Part shown: in pieces, positions 15,633-22,147 of the stretch | How the letters are laid out: every line of letters begins with the position of its first letter | Numbering within the stretch: position 1 is the stretch's first letter | NCBI GenBank assembly: GCA_900758375.1 | Contig: CAAERJ010000055.1 | Span: forward strand, 8,486 to 72,485 | Source: an uncultured Collinsella sp. | GTDB lineage: Bacteria; Actinomycetota; Coriobacteriia; Coriobacteriales; Coriobacteriaceae | DNA: 64,000 nucleotides | Reading direction: 5' to 3' | Translations under genes and position numbers: made by a program | Notes under the pieces: generated by a model | Database searches by the model: none | What the model was told of the DNA's origin: nothing | Seen by the model: the letters and a program-made list of their open reading frames with translations, nothing else

Positions 15633-16304
15633 TCTTCTCTTCTCAGCGCCTTGAGGTGCACATCCTGGTGGTAACGGACGGACAGAGAACTATCGAAAAC
15701 GCCTACGACGAGTTGATAGCGGATGCACACCACATGGCGCTGAGACTTGTCTGTGCCAGGCATCGCACCTGACTGTCTGGCTTTTCAACGGAGCCAGCTG
15801 CCGAGCCATTGCAGCCGTCACAGGCTCCCCCTGCTCACGGCAAATGGCGGATGCGGTTATCAAAGGTCGCTCCATTCATCCGCTACGCGCCCGTCTCGTC
15901 AGGCGGAACAGCTTGATGGGTGCCGCTGCGTTCCATGTCGCCTAGGGTTGCCTGCCGGCGACACAGGTACCGCCTTGCGATCGGCGTCAAGGAGAAGGCC
16001 AAAAAGCCCAGCGCCGATGGAGACGAGTGCGGAGCGGATGAACAGAAGTGCGCTATCTACCAGCGCAAACGTTCGGCGGGGAAACATCGGAATATAGTCC
16101 CCGGCATGATCAAGAGGAATTCGACATACCGTCATATGAGGAAACGGGATTTTGCTTCCGTTCCTGAAAGCCCGCGCGCTGCATATCTGCGCCTGCGGGT
16201 CGGTCTCGGTGACTTCGCAGATTTCTGCGAAATGGGCTGGAATAGGATTCCAAGGTTGCTGAGGGTGGTGATTTCGCTCATTTACGAAGCGGCCATACTC
16301 AAGC
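15633..16304. other. Ambiguous, probably decayed coding stretch
   Basis: No intact, well-started gene is clear here. Minus strand: 15620-15763 reads MPGTDKSQRHVVCIRYQ... (47 aa) and 15899-16281 looks frameshifted (separate entry). Plus strand: from 15668 a frame reads TIENAYDELIADAHHMALRL and stops at 15772, while another plus frame ending at 15945 reads LTVWLFNGASCRAIAAVTG. Joined by one frameshift, these would give an HTH-like protein. Strand and frame cannot be settled by eye. Confidence 0.35.
15899..16281 (-). pseudogene. Frameshifted small membrane protein gene (candidate)
   Basis: ATG at 16281 reads MSEITTLSNLGI and then turns Arg-rich. A neighbouring frame without any start codon continues NPIPAHFAEICEVTETDPQ and runs on to a hydrophobic helix (ALVDSALLFIRSALVSIGAG) and a stop at 15899. 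One base change near CTTGGAATCC (about 16243-16252) would join them into a protein of about 127 aa. There is no Shine-Dalgarno before the ATG. It could instead be chance. Confidence 0.35.
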
Positions 16305-16427
16305 TCATAAGCATCTTTCTAGGGCTTTGACCAAAAGCACGAGGAGTAAGACGGCTAAAAGTACGATGACGTTGAGAAACAGGCAGTAGTTGAAGCCCTT
16401 CTCAAAGTCTGGAGACCTGCGTTTCAC
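16305..16427 (-). CDS. Small single-pass membrane protein, 40 aa
   Basis: GTG start at 16427 (reads MKRRSPDFEKGFNYC), then a strongly hydrophobic helix (FLNVIVLLAVLLLVLLV) and a short tail. Its GTG overlaps the stop of the upstream gene (GTGA). One of four tiny genes in a row after the Cro-like regulator. Function unknown. Confidence 0.6.
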   Translation of the reverse strand: MKRRSPDFEKGFNYCLFLNVIVLLAVLLLVLLVKALERCL

Positions 16428-16540
16428 AGCCTGTTCGCCTCATTCAACAGAGTCGTGATGAAAATCTCTGCAGCCCTATAAGCCGTGTAGAAAAGCCCGA
16501 AGCCGATAATCGGATGGCGCTCGAACCAATCGGCAATCAC
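16424..16540 (-). CDS. Small hydrophobic protein, 38 aa
   Basis: GTG start at 16540 after GAAGGGG; reads MIADWFERHPIIGFG and then an amphipathic or membrane helix (LFYTAYRAAEIFITTLL). Overlaps both neighbours by GTGA. Function unknown. Confidence 0.55.
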   Translation of the reverse strand: MIADWFERHPIIGFGLFYTAYRAAEIFITTLLNEANRL

Positions 16541-16674
16541 AGCCCCTTCGCCTCGTTAAGCTCATGGGCGGCATCCAGCCACTCGTTCAGGCGCATGTCG
16601 GCGTGCATCCAGTCGGCTTCCATGAAAGCCTCGTAGGCATCGCGCTCGCGCTTCTCAAGCTCCTCAATCGACAT
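16537..16674 (-). CDS. Small acidic helical protein, 45 aa
   Basis: Starts MSIEELEKRERDAYEA at 16674 behind AAGGAGAAGGAA. Entirely helical and acidic, with Trp and Met residues on one face (FMEADWMHADM). Coupled by GTGA to the next gene and overlapping the previous one by 11 nt. Function unknown. Confidence 0.6.
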   Translation of the reverse strand: MSIEELEKRERDAYEAFMEADWMHADMRLNEWLDAAHELNEAKGL

Positions 16675-16816
16675 TTCCTTCTCCTTCTTTCTGGTCTTGG
16701 GGAATGAGACGCTTTTCTATGTCGTCGACTTTTATCTGAATGCGGACAACCTCAAATAACAGGGCCACGCACATGCCGGCACAGAAGTTGAGCGTCCATT
16801 GGATCGTGTCAGGCAT
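16664..16816 (-). CDS. Small membrane protein with cytoplasmic coil, 50 aa
   Basis: Start MPDTIQWTLNF at 16816, five bases after GGAGG. A hydrophobic helix (FCAGMCVALLFEVV) is followed by a charged coil (IQIKVDDIEKRL), the layout of holin-like or membrane-anchored coil proteins of phages. Function unknown. Confidence 0.6.
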   Translation of the reverse strand: MPDTIQWTLNFCAGMCVALLFEVVRIQIKVDDIEKRLIPQDQKEGEGNVD

Positions 16817-16866
16817 CCATTCCTCCTCCCCTTTTGCCTTTGGGGGCATGGGCTTGATGGTTATGG

Positions 16867-17061
16867 CTACTCAGTCGGAAAATCCTCGATTTCCAGATCA
16901 AGCTCATGACAGAGATTTACAAGCTCAATCCCAGTCAGCTTTCGCGTTCCCGCCAAGCTGCGACGAAGCAGCTCAGGCTCCATGTCGACTCGCCGCGCAA
17001 GCTCGGCGATGGTGATTCCGCGCTTCTTAATTGCGGATGAAACAGTGTTTTGGATACCCAT
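16867..17061 (-). CDS. Cro-like XRE transcription regulator, 64 aa
   Basis: MGIQNTVSSAIKKRG at 17061, with AAGGAGG. The segment ITIAELARRVDMEPELLRRS is a typical XRE helix-turn-helix. It is the first gene downstream of the leftward promoter (17102-17129), whose spacer is an operator, so it is the likely Cro-type control protein of the early operon. An upstream start at 17103 would extend it by 14 residues but has no good ribosome site and lies at the promoter -10. Confidence 0.75.
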   Translation of the reverse strand: MGIQNTVSSAIKKRGITIAELARRVDMEPELLRRSLAGTRKLTGIELVNLCHELDLEIEDFPTE

Positions 17062-17076
17062 AGGACTTACCTCCTT

Positions 17077-17164
17077 CCTACGTTTTGTAGGTACGCGTTT
17101 CATATTACCTACGTTTTGTAGGTTGTCAACAATAATTTATAGCGATTTTCCTACGTTTTGTAGA
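17077..17164. repeat. Three operator copies, CCTAC-N5-GTAGG
   Basis: CCTACGTTTTGTAGG occurs exactly at 17077-17091 and 17108-17122, and with one end mismatch at 17150-17164. Each is an interrupted palindrome. Start-to-start spacings are 31 and 42 bp, about three and four helical turns, so repressor dimers would line up on one face. All lie between the divergent Cro-like and repressor genes. The binding protein is inferred to be one or both XRE proteins. Confidence 0.85.
17102..17129 (-). promoter_or_regulatory. Leftward early promoter with operator in its spacer
   Basis: On the minus strand, -35 TTGACA (17129-17124) and -10 TAATAT (17107-17102) are separated by 16 bp. Operator 17108-17122 fills the spacer and operator 17077-17091 falls just after the expected start of transcription. 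Bound repressor would block RNA polymerase directly. It drives the Cro-like gene and the leftward operon. Confidence 0.75.
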
Positions 17165-17189
17165 CAGCATTTATTTGGTCGAGTATTAT
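17161..17189 (+). promoter_or_regulatory. Rightward repressor promoter
   Basis: -35 TAGACA (17161-17166), 17-bp spacer and -10 TATTAT (17184-17189) point to the repressor gene at 17220. The third operator (17150-17164) overlaps the -35, so this promoter can be turned down or autoregulated by the same protein. Confidence 0.65.
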
Positions 17190-17219
17190 TTGCTTAGCGA
17201 CAAAGGAGGTTGATAGCCA

Positions 17220-17588
17220 ATGGAGCCTGGAAGAGCATACCTAGCCAAAAAGCTAAGTGAAATTAGACAGTCATGTGGCGAGAATGTCGATGAAGTTGGA
17301 AAGGCTGTTTCCAAAAGCGGTAAGACGATCAGTGCATGGGAGGTCGGCAGAGGCCAGCCAGATGCCGATTCGCTCATTAAGCTGTGTAAGCATTTTGGAG
17401 TGCCAATCTCATACTTCTACGATGATGGCAATTTCGAGCTATCAGCTGAAGAAAAGAAGCTGGTTGAAAAATATCGCCTTCTTGAAGTACATGAACAAGA
17501 AGCCGCAATGCGTTATCTAGATTTCGTATACAAGACAAAGCCAGTGTTTGAAGAACATGATTCAACCCTTCCAGACGAGGAGGAATAA
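17220..17588 (+). CDS. XRE-family repressor, cI-like
   Basis: 122 aa. N-terminal HTH_3 domain about residues 8-63: LAKKLSEIRQ, VDEVGKAVSKSGKTISAWE as helix-turn-helix, then LIKLCKHFGVPISYF. A charged C-terminal helix follows and may dimerise. No Ser/Lys LexA-type protease domain is present, so induction would need another route (anti-repressor or metalloprotease). It reads opposite to the Cro-like gene across the operators. AAGGAGG lies about ten bases before the ATG. Confidence 0.8.
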   Translation: MEPGRAYLAKKLSEIRQSCGENVDEVGKAVSKSGKTISAWEVGRGQPDADSLIKLCKHFGVPISYFYDDGNFELSAEEKKLVEKYRLLEVHEQEAAMRYLDFVYKTKPVFEEHDSTLPDEEE

Positions 17589-17590
17589 GC

Positions 17591-17860
17591 ATGGATAACG
17601 ACACGCTGCTATTCAGAGACAAGGGTGCCGGCGTATTTAAGGAGATCTGCATCTACCCGAACCGAATCACCACGCTCAAGAAGAACACCTTCTTCGGCAC
17701 GCATATGGAGGTGGTTTACCTGAATGACGTCACCGGTGTCTATAAGGTCAAGGGCAAGCAGGTGATCCTGAACAACAGGCTGCGGACGGGCTATGGCTAC
17801 AGACTGAGCAGCCATTCCCAGGCAGAGGAATTCGTCAGGGTCCTGAACTCGGTCATGTAG
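17591..17860 (+). CDS. Small PH-like domain protein, 89 aa
   Basis: MDNDTLLFRDKGAGV start, two bases after the repressor stop. Alternating beta strands (KEICIYPNRITTLKK, MEVVYLNDVTGVYK) and a closing helix (SQAEEFVRVLNSVM) match the layout of bacterial PH-like domains. Co-transcribed with the repressor; it may modify lysogeny or superinfection. Function not established. Confidence 0.5.
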   Translation: MDNDTLLFRDKGAGVFKEICIYPNRITTLKKNTFFGTHMEVVYLNDVTGVYKVKGKQVILNNRLRTGYGYRLSSHSQAEEFVRVLNSVM

Positions 17861-17877
17861 CGACTAACCAAAAAGAA

Positions 17878-17911
17878 GCGCCCCACTAACCCGCCAAGAC
17901 CAGTGGAGCGC
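17878..17911. terminator. Hairpin terminator between lysogeny genes and integrase
   Basis: GCGC plus CCACT (17878-17887) pairs with AGTGG plus GCGC (17902-17911) around a 14-base loop, with one mismatch. On the minus strand the stem is followed by TTCTTTTT, as in an intrinsic terminator of leftward transcription. On the plus strand only CTAAAC follows. Confidence 0.45.
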
Positions 17912-17972
17912 TAAACAATCCCATCCGCATTGCTAGAGTCGGCTATGCCCGACAGGAGGGACTTTTTTAATT

Positions 17973-19103
17973 ATGACACGTTCGTCATGGGGGACGAAGA
18001 CCAAAATCGCCAAGAATAAATGGCGCATCAGGTGGTGCGAGTGGGACGGGCTCAATCGAGTGCGCAGATCCAAGACGCTCTACCCCTGCACCTCACGTGA
18101 AGCGGACGATGAGCTGCGCCGCCTTTGGCAACTCCACCATCTGCCGCCAAATGAGCGTGTAGTGCCATGCCCCACATTCAAGCAGTGCTGGGACGAGTGG
18201 TATTTCCCGCAGCTAGAAAAGCAGCTTGAGACCGGCGATATGTCGCACAGTACATTCATCAATTACCGTAGTGCATGGAGGTCAAAGGTTTCGCCAAAAT
18301 GGGCAAACGTTGCCATGAATAAAGTGCGAGTTGAAGAATACCAGCGTTGGTTGGACAAGTTCACTGCGGCTCAGGCTCACGTCTCGCACATCATCGTTCT
18401 CAACCTCGTCAACTGTGCAAGACTCCATGACGTGGACGGCATTTCTTTTATCGATGCAAAATACAAAATGCCGCGCGAAAAGAAAAACACAGGCGACAGC
18501 GGGCTAGAAGTCTACACGGTAGCCGAAATTGACAGCATCCTTAAATCGTTGCGAGATAGTCGCATCGAGGGCATGGCGATTCTAATGGCTAAAGGCTCAT
18601 GCCGTGTCGGCGAAGCGGCGGCAGCTGCGGTAAAAGACATTACGTTCGATGAATACAATGGTCGCACGTACGCCGTCTACGACCTTTATCACCAGTATTC
18701 TCAGAACAACAGTTTTGAGCCGCTTAAGACGGCAGAAAGCCGCCGTGCAATCATCATTCCACCACCATGGAGCTTACGGCTTGCCGAGATAGCAAAGCAG
18801 CGCACTGAAGACCAAGAGCTATACATCTGCGACAAAGGCACGGGAATGCCGATGGATCGCAAGAGGATTACAGACGAGTGGCTCAGCTGTTACAGGAATG
18901 GAACGATTGACTTGCTCTACCTGACCATGACCAAGTTGCGCAACTCGTGGGCCACGGCAATGCTTTGGAAGTACGGCATTTCCGCCCAGATGGTGGACAA
19001 AATGATGGGCCATGCCGCGAAGAATATTCTCGGCAAACACTACGACCGCCCCGACAAAGAACTATTCATCGAGACGGTCGATAGTGCGTATTTCGGAAAT
19101 TAG
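17973..19103 (+). CDS. int: Tyrosine-recombinase integrase
   Basis: 376 aa phage integrase. N-terminal arm-binding-like part 1-60, core-binding helices about 65-165, catalytic domain about 175-365. Catalytic candidates: Arg211 (GSCRVGEA), Lys252 (LKTAESRR), Arg323 (TMTKLRNSW), His347 (MMGHAAKN) and Tyr357 (GKHYDRP). The usual HxxRH of box II reads T-KLR-N, so both His are replaced. The Shine-Dalgarno AGGAGG is about 14 bases from the ATG, with a T-run between, which hints at weak translation. It lies next to the era end, at the prophage edge. Confidence 0.9.
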   Translation: MTRSSWGTKTKIAKNKWRIRWCEWDGLNRVRRSKTLYPCTSREADDELRRLWQLHHLPPNERVVPCPTFKQCWDEWYFPQLEKQLETGDMSHSTFINYRSAWRSKVSPKWANVAMNKVRVEEYQRWLDKFTAAQAHVSHIIVLNLVNCARLHDVDGISFIDAKYKMPREKKNTGDSGLEVYTVAEIDSILKSLRDSRIEGMAILMAKGSCRVGEAAAAAVKDITFDEYNGRTYAVYDLYHQYSQNNSFEPLKTAESRRAIIIPPPWSLRLAEIAKQRTEDQELYICDKGTGMPMDRKRITDEWLSCYRNGTIDLLYLTMTKLRNSWATAMLWKYGISAQMVDKMMGHAAKNILGKHYDRPDKELFIETVDSAYFGN

Positions 19104-19178
19104 TTAGGTACCCTTAAGGACAAGTTAGGACGCAAAACCTTTATGCAAGCGTTCTACCTGCGGGTTTGTTAAATTACC
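19104..19178. other. Prophage-chromosome junction candidate (att side)
   Basis: This 75-base gap separates the integrase stop from the last codons of era. AGTTAGG occurs twice (from 19102 and from 19124). No tRNA gene is present. Since the integrase is normally next to one att site, the core is probably here or in the 3' end of era. The matching copy would lie left of the window, so this is unproven. Confidence 0.3.
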
Positions 19179-20255
19179 TTAATCCTCGGCGTTGTAGCCA
19201 AAGCGGCGAATCTGGGCCTCGTCGTCACGCCAACCGGCCTTGACCTTCACGTCCAGCTCCAAAAAGACCTGCGTGCCAAAGATACGCTCAAGATCGCGAC
19301 GGGCGTCAATACCGATATGCTTGATCATCTCGCCGCCCTTGCCGATGATGATGCCCTTTTGGCCCTCGCGCTCGACGTAAATGGTGGCGTGCACGCGCAG
19401 CACCTTCTTGGTCTGCTCGAGCGCATCGCAGATCACGCCAACGGAGTGCGGGATTTCATCACGGGTTCGGCGCAAGACCTTCTCGCGCACAAACTCGGCA
19501 ACGAGCGTCTCGTCGGAAGCGTCGGTACCCATGTCCTCGGGGAACCAACGCGGACCCTCGGGCAAAAAGTGCGCAACGGTCTCGATGAAGGCGTCGACGT
19601 TGAAGTTCTTGACCGACGACGTCACGATCTCGTCGTCATATTCCATGAGCTCGTGGGCGGCCTTAAGCTGCTCCATGACCTGTGCGGGGTCGGCCTCATC
19701 GGCCTTGGTGAGCACCAGGACCTTCTTGGAACGGGCATTCTTGACGCGCTCGGCAACCCAGGCGTCTCCCCTACCGATCGGTTTGGTGGCATCAATCAAA
19801 AACGCGACGACGTCGACATCGTTCAGTTCGAACAACGCGCTCTTGTTGAGCTCGGACCCCAGGCCGTCCTTGGGCTTGTGAATACCCGGGGTATCGACAA
19901 AGACCAGCTGGTAGCCGGGACGGTTTACGACGGCGCGCATGCGGCGGCGGGTCGTCTGGGCCACCGGCGAGGTGATGGCGACCTTTTTGCCATAGCAGGC
20001 GTTGAGCAGCGTGGACTTACCGGCGTTGGGGCGACCGACCAGGGCCACAAAGCCACTGCGAAAACCGGGTTCCACGTCGCCAAAACCCGCGAGGCTCTCA
20101 TCCTCGTCGCACAGGGCGTCGAGCTCCTCGTCGCTCATGCCCTCAAACGGATCGAATTCCTCGACATCCTCGCAATCCTCGGTCGCTTCGGCATCCACCG
20201 CATCCAGGGACTCGTCGTCCAGAGTTTCATCGATAGGCTGCATAGTGTCGGACAT
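19179..20255 (-). CDS. era: GTPase Era
   Basis: 358 aa GTPase that binds 16S rRNA and helps 30S assembly. G1 GRPNAGKS (74-81), G3 DTPG (121-124), G4 TKAD (183-186) and KH-domain loop GKGG (305-308). About 65 extra N-terminal residues are very acidic (DDESLDAVDAEATEDCEDVE), whereas typical Era starts close to G1. An AGAAAGGGA signal supports the start MSDTMQPIDE. Its 3' end faces the prophage integrase and looks complete (RRFGYNAED). Confidence 0.95.
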   Translation of the reverse strand: MSDTMQPIDETLDDESLDAVDAEATEDCEDVEEFDPFEGMSDEELDALCDEDESLAGFGDVEPGFRSGFVALVGRPNAGKSTLLNACYGKKVAITSPVAQTTRRRMRAVVNRPGYQLVFVDTPGIHKPKDGLGSELNKSALFELNDVDVVAFLIDATKPIGRGDAWVAERVKNARSKKVLVLTKADEADPAQVMEQLKAAHELMEYDDEIVTSSVKNFNVDAFIETVAHFLPEGPRWFPEDMGTDASDETLVAEFVREKVLRRTRDEIPHSVGVICDALEQTKKVLRVHATIYVEREGQKGIIIGKGGEMIKHIGIDARRDLERIFGTQVFLELDVKVKAGWRDDEAQIRRFGYNAED

Positions 20256-20267
20256 GGAAATCCCTTT

Positions 20268-20645
20268 CTAAATAAAGTCGAGCGCGTGGGCAAATACCAG
20301 CAATCCCACAATCGCAGCGGTAATGGAAAGTACGTAAACGGAGGCGGCGGCGATATCCTTGGCGCGCTTTGCCAGCGGATGGAGCTCCTGGGTCGCCAGG
20401 TCGACGATCGCCTCCATGGCGGTGTTGCACAGCTCGCCGTGAATCACCAGGCCACAGCAGATGATAACCGTGGCCCATTCGGCAATGTCGAGCCCCACGA
20501 TGCAGCCGGCAATGACGGTACAAACGCCCGCAACGAGCATGACCTTAATGTTGCGCTCGGTTTTAACGGCGGTGACAAAGCCCTCCATGGCGTAGGAGAA
20601 CGACTTTAAGAAGGACGGATGGTCCTTGTTCGAACCGGGAATCAT
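20268..20645 (-). CDS. dgkA: Diacylglycerol/undecaprenol kinase family protein
   Basis: 125 aa membrane protein with three hydrophobic helices. The family signature is present: Glu residues in HGELCNTAMEAIVDL and the AKDIAAASVYVL helix. In Gram-positive bacteria such enzymes phosphorylate undecaprenol to recycle the lipid carrier for cell-wall synthesis. Lies between ybeY and era, a common order. Confidence 0.9.
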   Translation of the reverse strand: MIPGSNKDHPSFLKSFSYAMEGFVTAVKTERNIKVMLVAGVCTVIAGCIVGLDIAEWATVIICCGLVIHGELCNTAMEAIVDLATQELHPLAKRAKDIAAASVYVLSITAAIVGLLVFAHALDFI

Positions 20646-20654
20646 AGGAGGCTC

Positions 20655-21164
20655 CTAGTCGTGGGCGTGGTTGGTGATGGGGCCGACGTGGACCAGCTTG
20701 GGGTCCTCGCCGCGCTCGAGCGCCAGATCGCGCAGGATGGCGTCCTCGCGGGCCTCCATGACCTCGGCCTCGTCGTCCTCAATGTGGTCATAGCCCAGCA
20801 GGTGTAGCATGCCGTGCACGAGCATCAGTCGGCACTCATCGGCGGGGCTGTTGGCAAAACCGGGGGCCTGGCGGGCAATAACCTGCGGGGCCAGGATAAT
20901 ATCGCCGAGCTCGAGCGTCTCGTCGGCGGGAATATCCTCATCAAAGGCCGAGTCGCATTCAAACGAGAGGACATCGGTGGTGCGGTCGATACCGCGCCAC
21001 TCGTGGTTGAGCTCGTGCATCTCGTCCTCATCGACATACGAAAGGGAAATCTCGACTTCACGCTCAACGCCCTCGGCGGCAAGCACGACCTCGCAGATGT
21101 GCTCTACCTCTTGCGCGTCGAGCAGCGTATCGAGCTCGGCATCGTTGCTGATCAATACACTCAA
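20655..21164 (-). CDS. ybeY: Endoribonuclease YbeY
   Basis: 169 aa. The zinc site HGMLHLLGYDH is intact. Single-strand endoribonuclease in 16S rRNA 3' end maturation and ribosome quality control. The start is a TTG (21164; reads SVLISNDAEL next) five bases after AAAGGAG, and it overlaps the phoH stop. It is one of the ordered set phoH-ybeY-dgkA-era. Confidence 0.93.
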   Translation of the reverse strand: MSVLISNDAELDTLLDAQEVEHICEVVLAAEGVEREVEISLSYVDEDEMHELNHEWRGIDRTTDVLSFECDSAFDEDIPADETLELGDIILAPQVIARQAPGFANSPADECRLMLVHGMLHLLGYDHIEDDEAEVMEAREDAILRDLALERGEDPKLVHVGPITNHAHD

Positions 21165-22147
21165 CGGGACTCCTTTCGGTCGTGCACGCGCTTATCGCGT
21201 ACATCATCATAAGCATCGTATGCCTCGACGATACGCCCCACCAAGGCATGACGCACCACGTCGGCACGCTCGAGGTGCGAAAATGCGACATCGTCGACAC
21301 GGCCTAAAATCTGCTCGACGTCGGCAAGACCGCCGCGACGACCCACCAGGTCGCGCTGACTCAGGTCGCCGGTAATCACAAACTTGGAATTAAAGCCCAG
21401 GCGCGTCAGGAACATCTTCATCTGCTCGGGCGTGGTATTTTGCGCCTCGTCGAGCACCACGAAGGCATCGCTCAGCGTGCGGCCGCGCATGTAGGCAAGC
21501 GGGGCGATCTCGATCACGCCGCGCTCCATAAGCTCATCGGTGCGTTCGCGATCCATCATGTCAAAAAGGGCGTCGTAGAGCGGACGCATATAGGGATCGA
21601 TCTTTTCCTCGAGGGTACCGGGCAAAAAGCCCAGGTTCTCCCCCGCCTCGACAACCGGACGCGTCAAGATCAGACGGCCCACCTCGTGACGCTTGAGCGC
21701 GGCAACGGCGAGCGCCATGGCCAGATAGGTCTTACCGGTACCGGCAGGACCTAGGCCAAACGTGATGGTATGCGAGCGGATGGCATCTACATAGCGCTTT
21801 TGGCCGAGCGTTTTGGGACGAATGGCGCGACCGCGATACGAAAGCAGCACATCATCGCGAAGCGATGTAGCCTCGTGCTCACCGTCGCGCAAGACGGCCA
21901 GGCAGCGAGAGACATCGTCGGCAGACAGTGTGCGTCCGGCGGCCGCCTCGCGAAAAGCATGCTCGAAAAAGCGCGCCACGAGCTCGACCTCGTCAGGGTC
22001 ACCGCTCACGGCGATACGGTCGCCACGGGCGACCACGTGGGCGCGAACCAAGCTCTCCAGCGCACGAAGGACGCCGTCGCCGGCGCCCAAAACGCGCGAG
22101 GGGTCAATACCCTCGGGAACGGTAAGTCTAATCTTCGAGGCTTCCAT
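21161..22147 (-). CDS. phoH: PhoH-family ATPase
   Basis: 328 aa from MEASKIRLTV (22147; GGGAGG signal). Walker A GPAGTGKT within FGLGPAGTGKTYLAMALAV, and Walker B FVVLDEAQNTT. PhoH-like proteins are ATPases, probably RNA helicase-like, that travel with ybeY in RNA maturation operons. Overlaps the end of mtaB by 20 nt; longer upstream starts are inside mtaB and look spurious. Confidence 0.93.
   Translation of the reverse strand: MEASKIRLTVPEGIDPSRVLGAGDGVLRALESLVRAHVVARGDRIAVSGDPDEVELVARFFEHAFREAAAGRTLSADDVSRCLAVLRDGEHEATSLRDDVLLSYRGRAIRPKTLGQKRYVDAIRSHTITFGLGPAGTGKTYLAMALAVAALKRHEVGRLILTRPVVEAGENLGFLPGTLEEKIDPYMRPLYDALFDMMDRERTDELMERGVIEIAPLAYMRGRTLSDAFVVLDEAQNTTPEQMKMFLTRLGFNSKFVITGDLSQRDLVGRRGGLADVEQILGRVDDVAFSHLERADVVRHALVGRIVEAYDAYDDVRDKRVHDRKESR

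Noticed and set aside
15690..15875. 61-codon minus frame starting MERPLITASAI
   Set aside because: No convincing ribosome site and an Arg-run tail typical of shadow; it competes with other frames in the same bases. Left inside the ambiguous-region entry.
19104..19178. tRNA gene as prophage attachment site
   Set aside because: No cloverleaf could be drawn in the gap beside the integrase.
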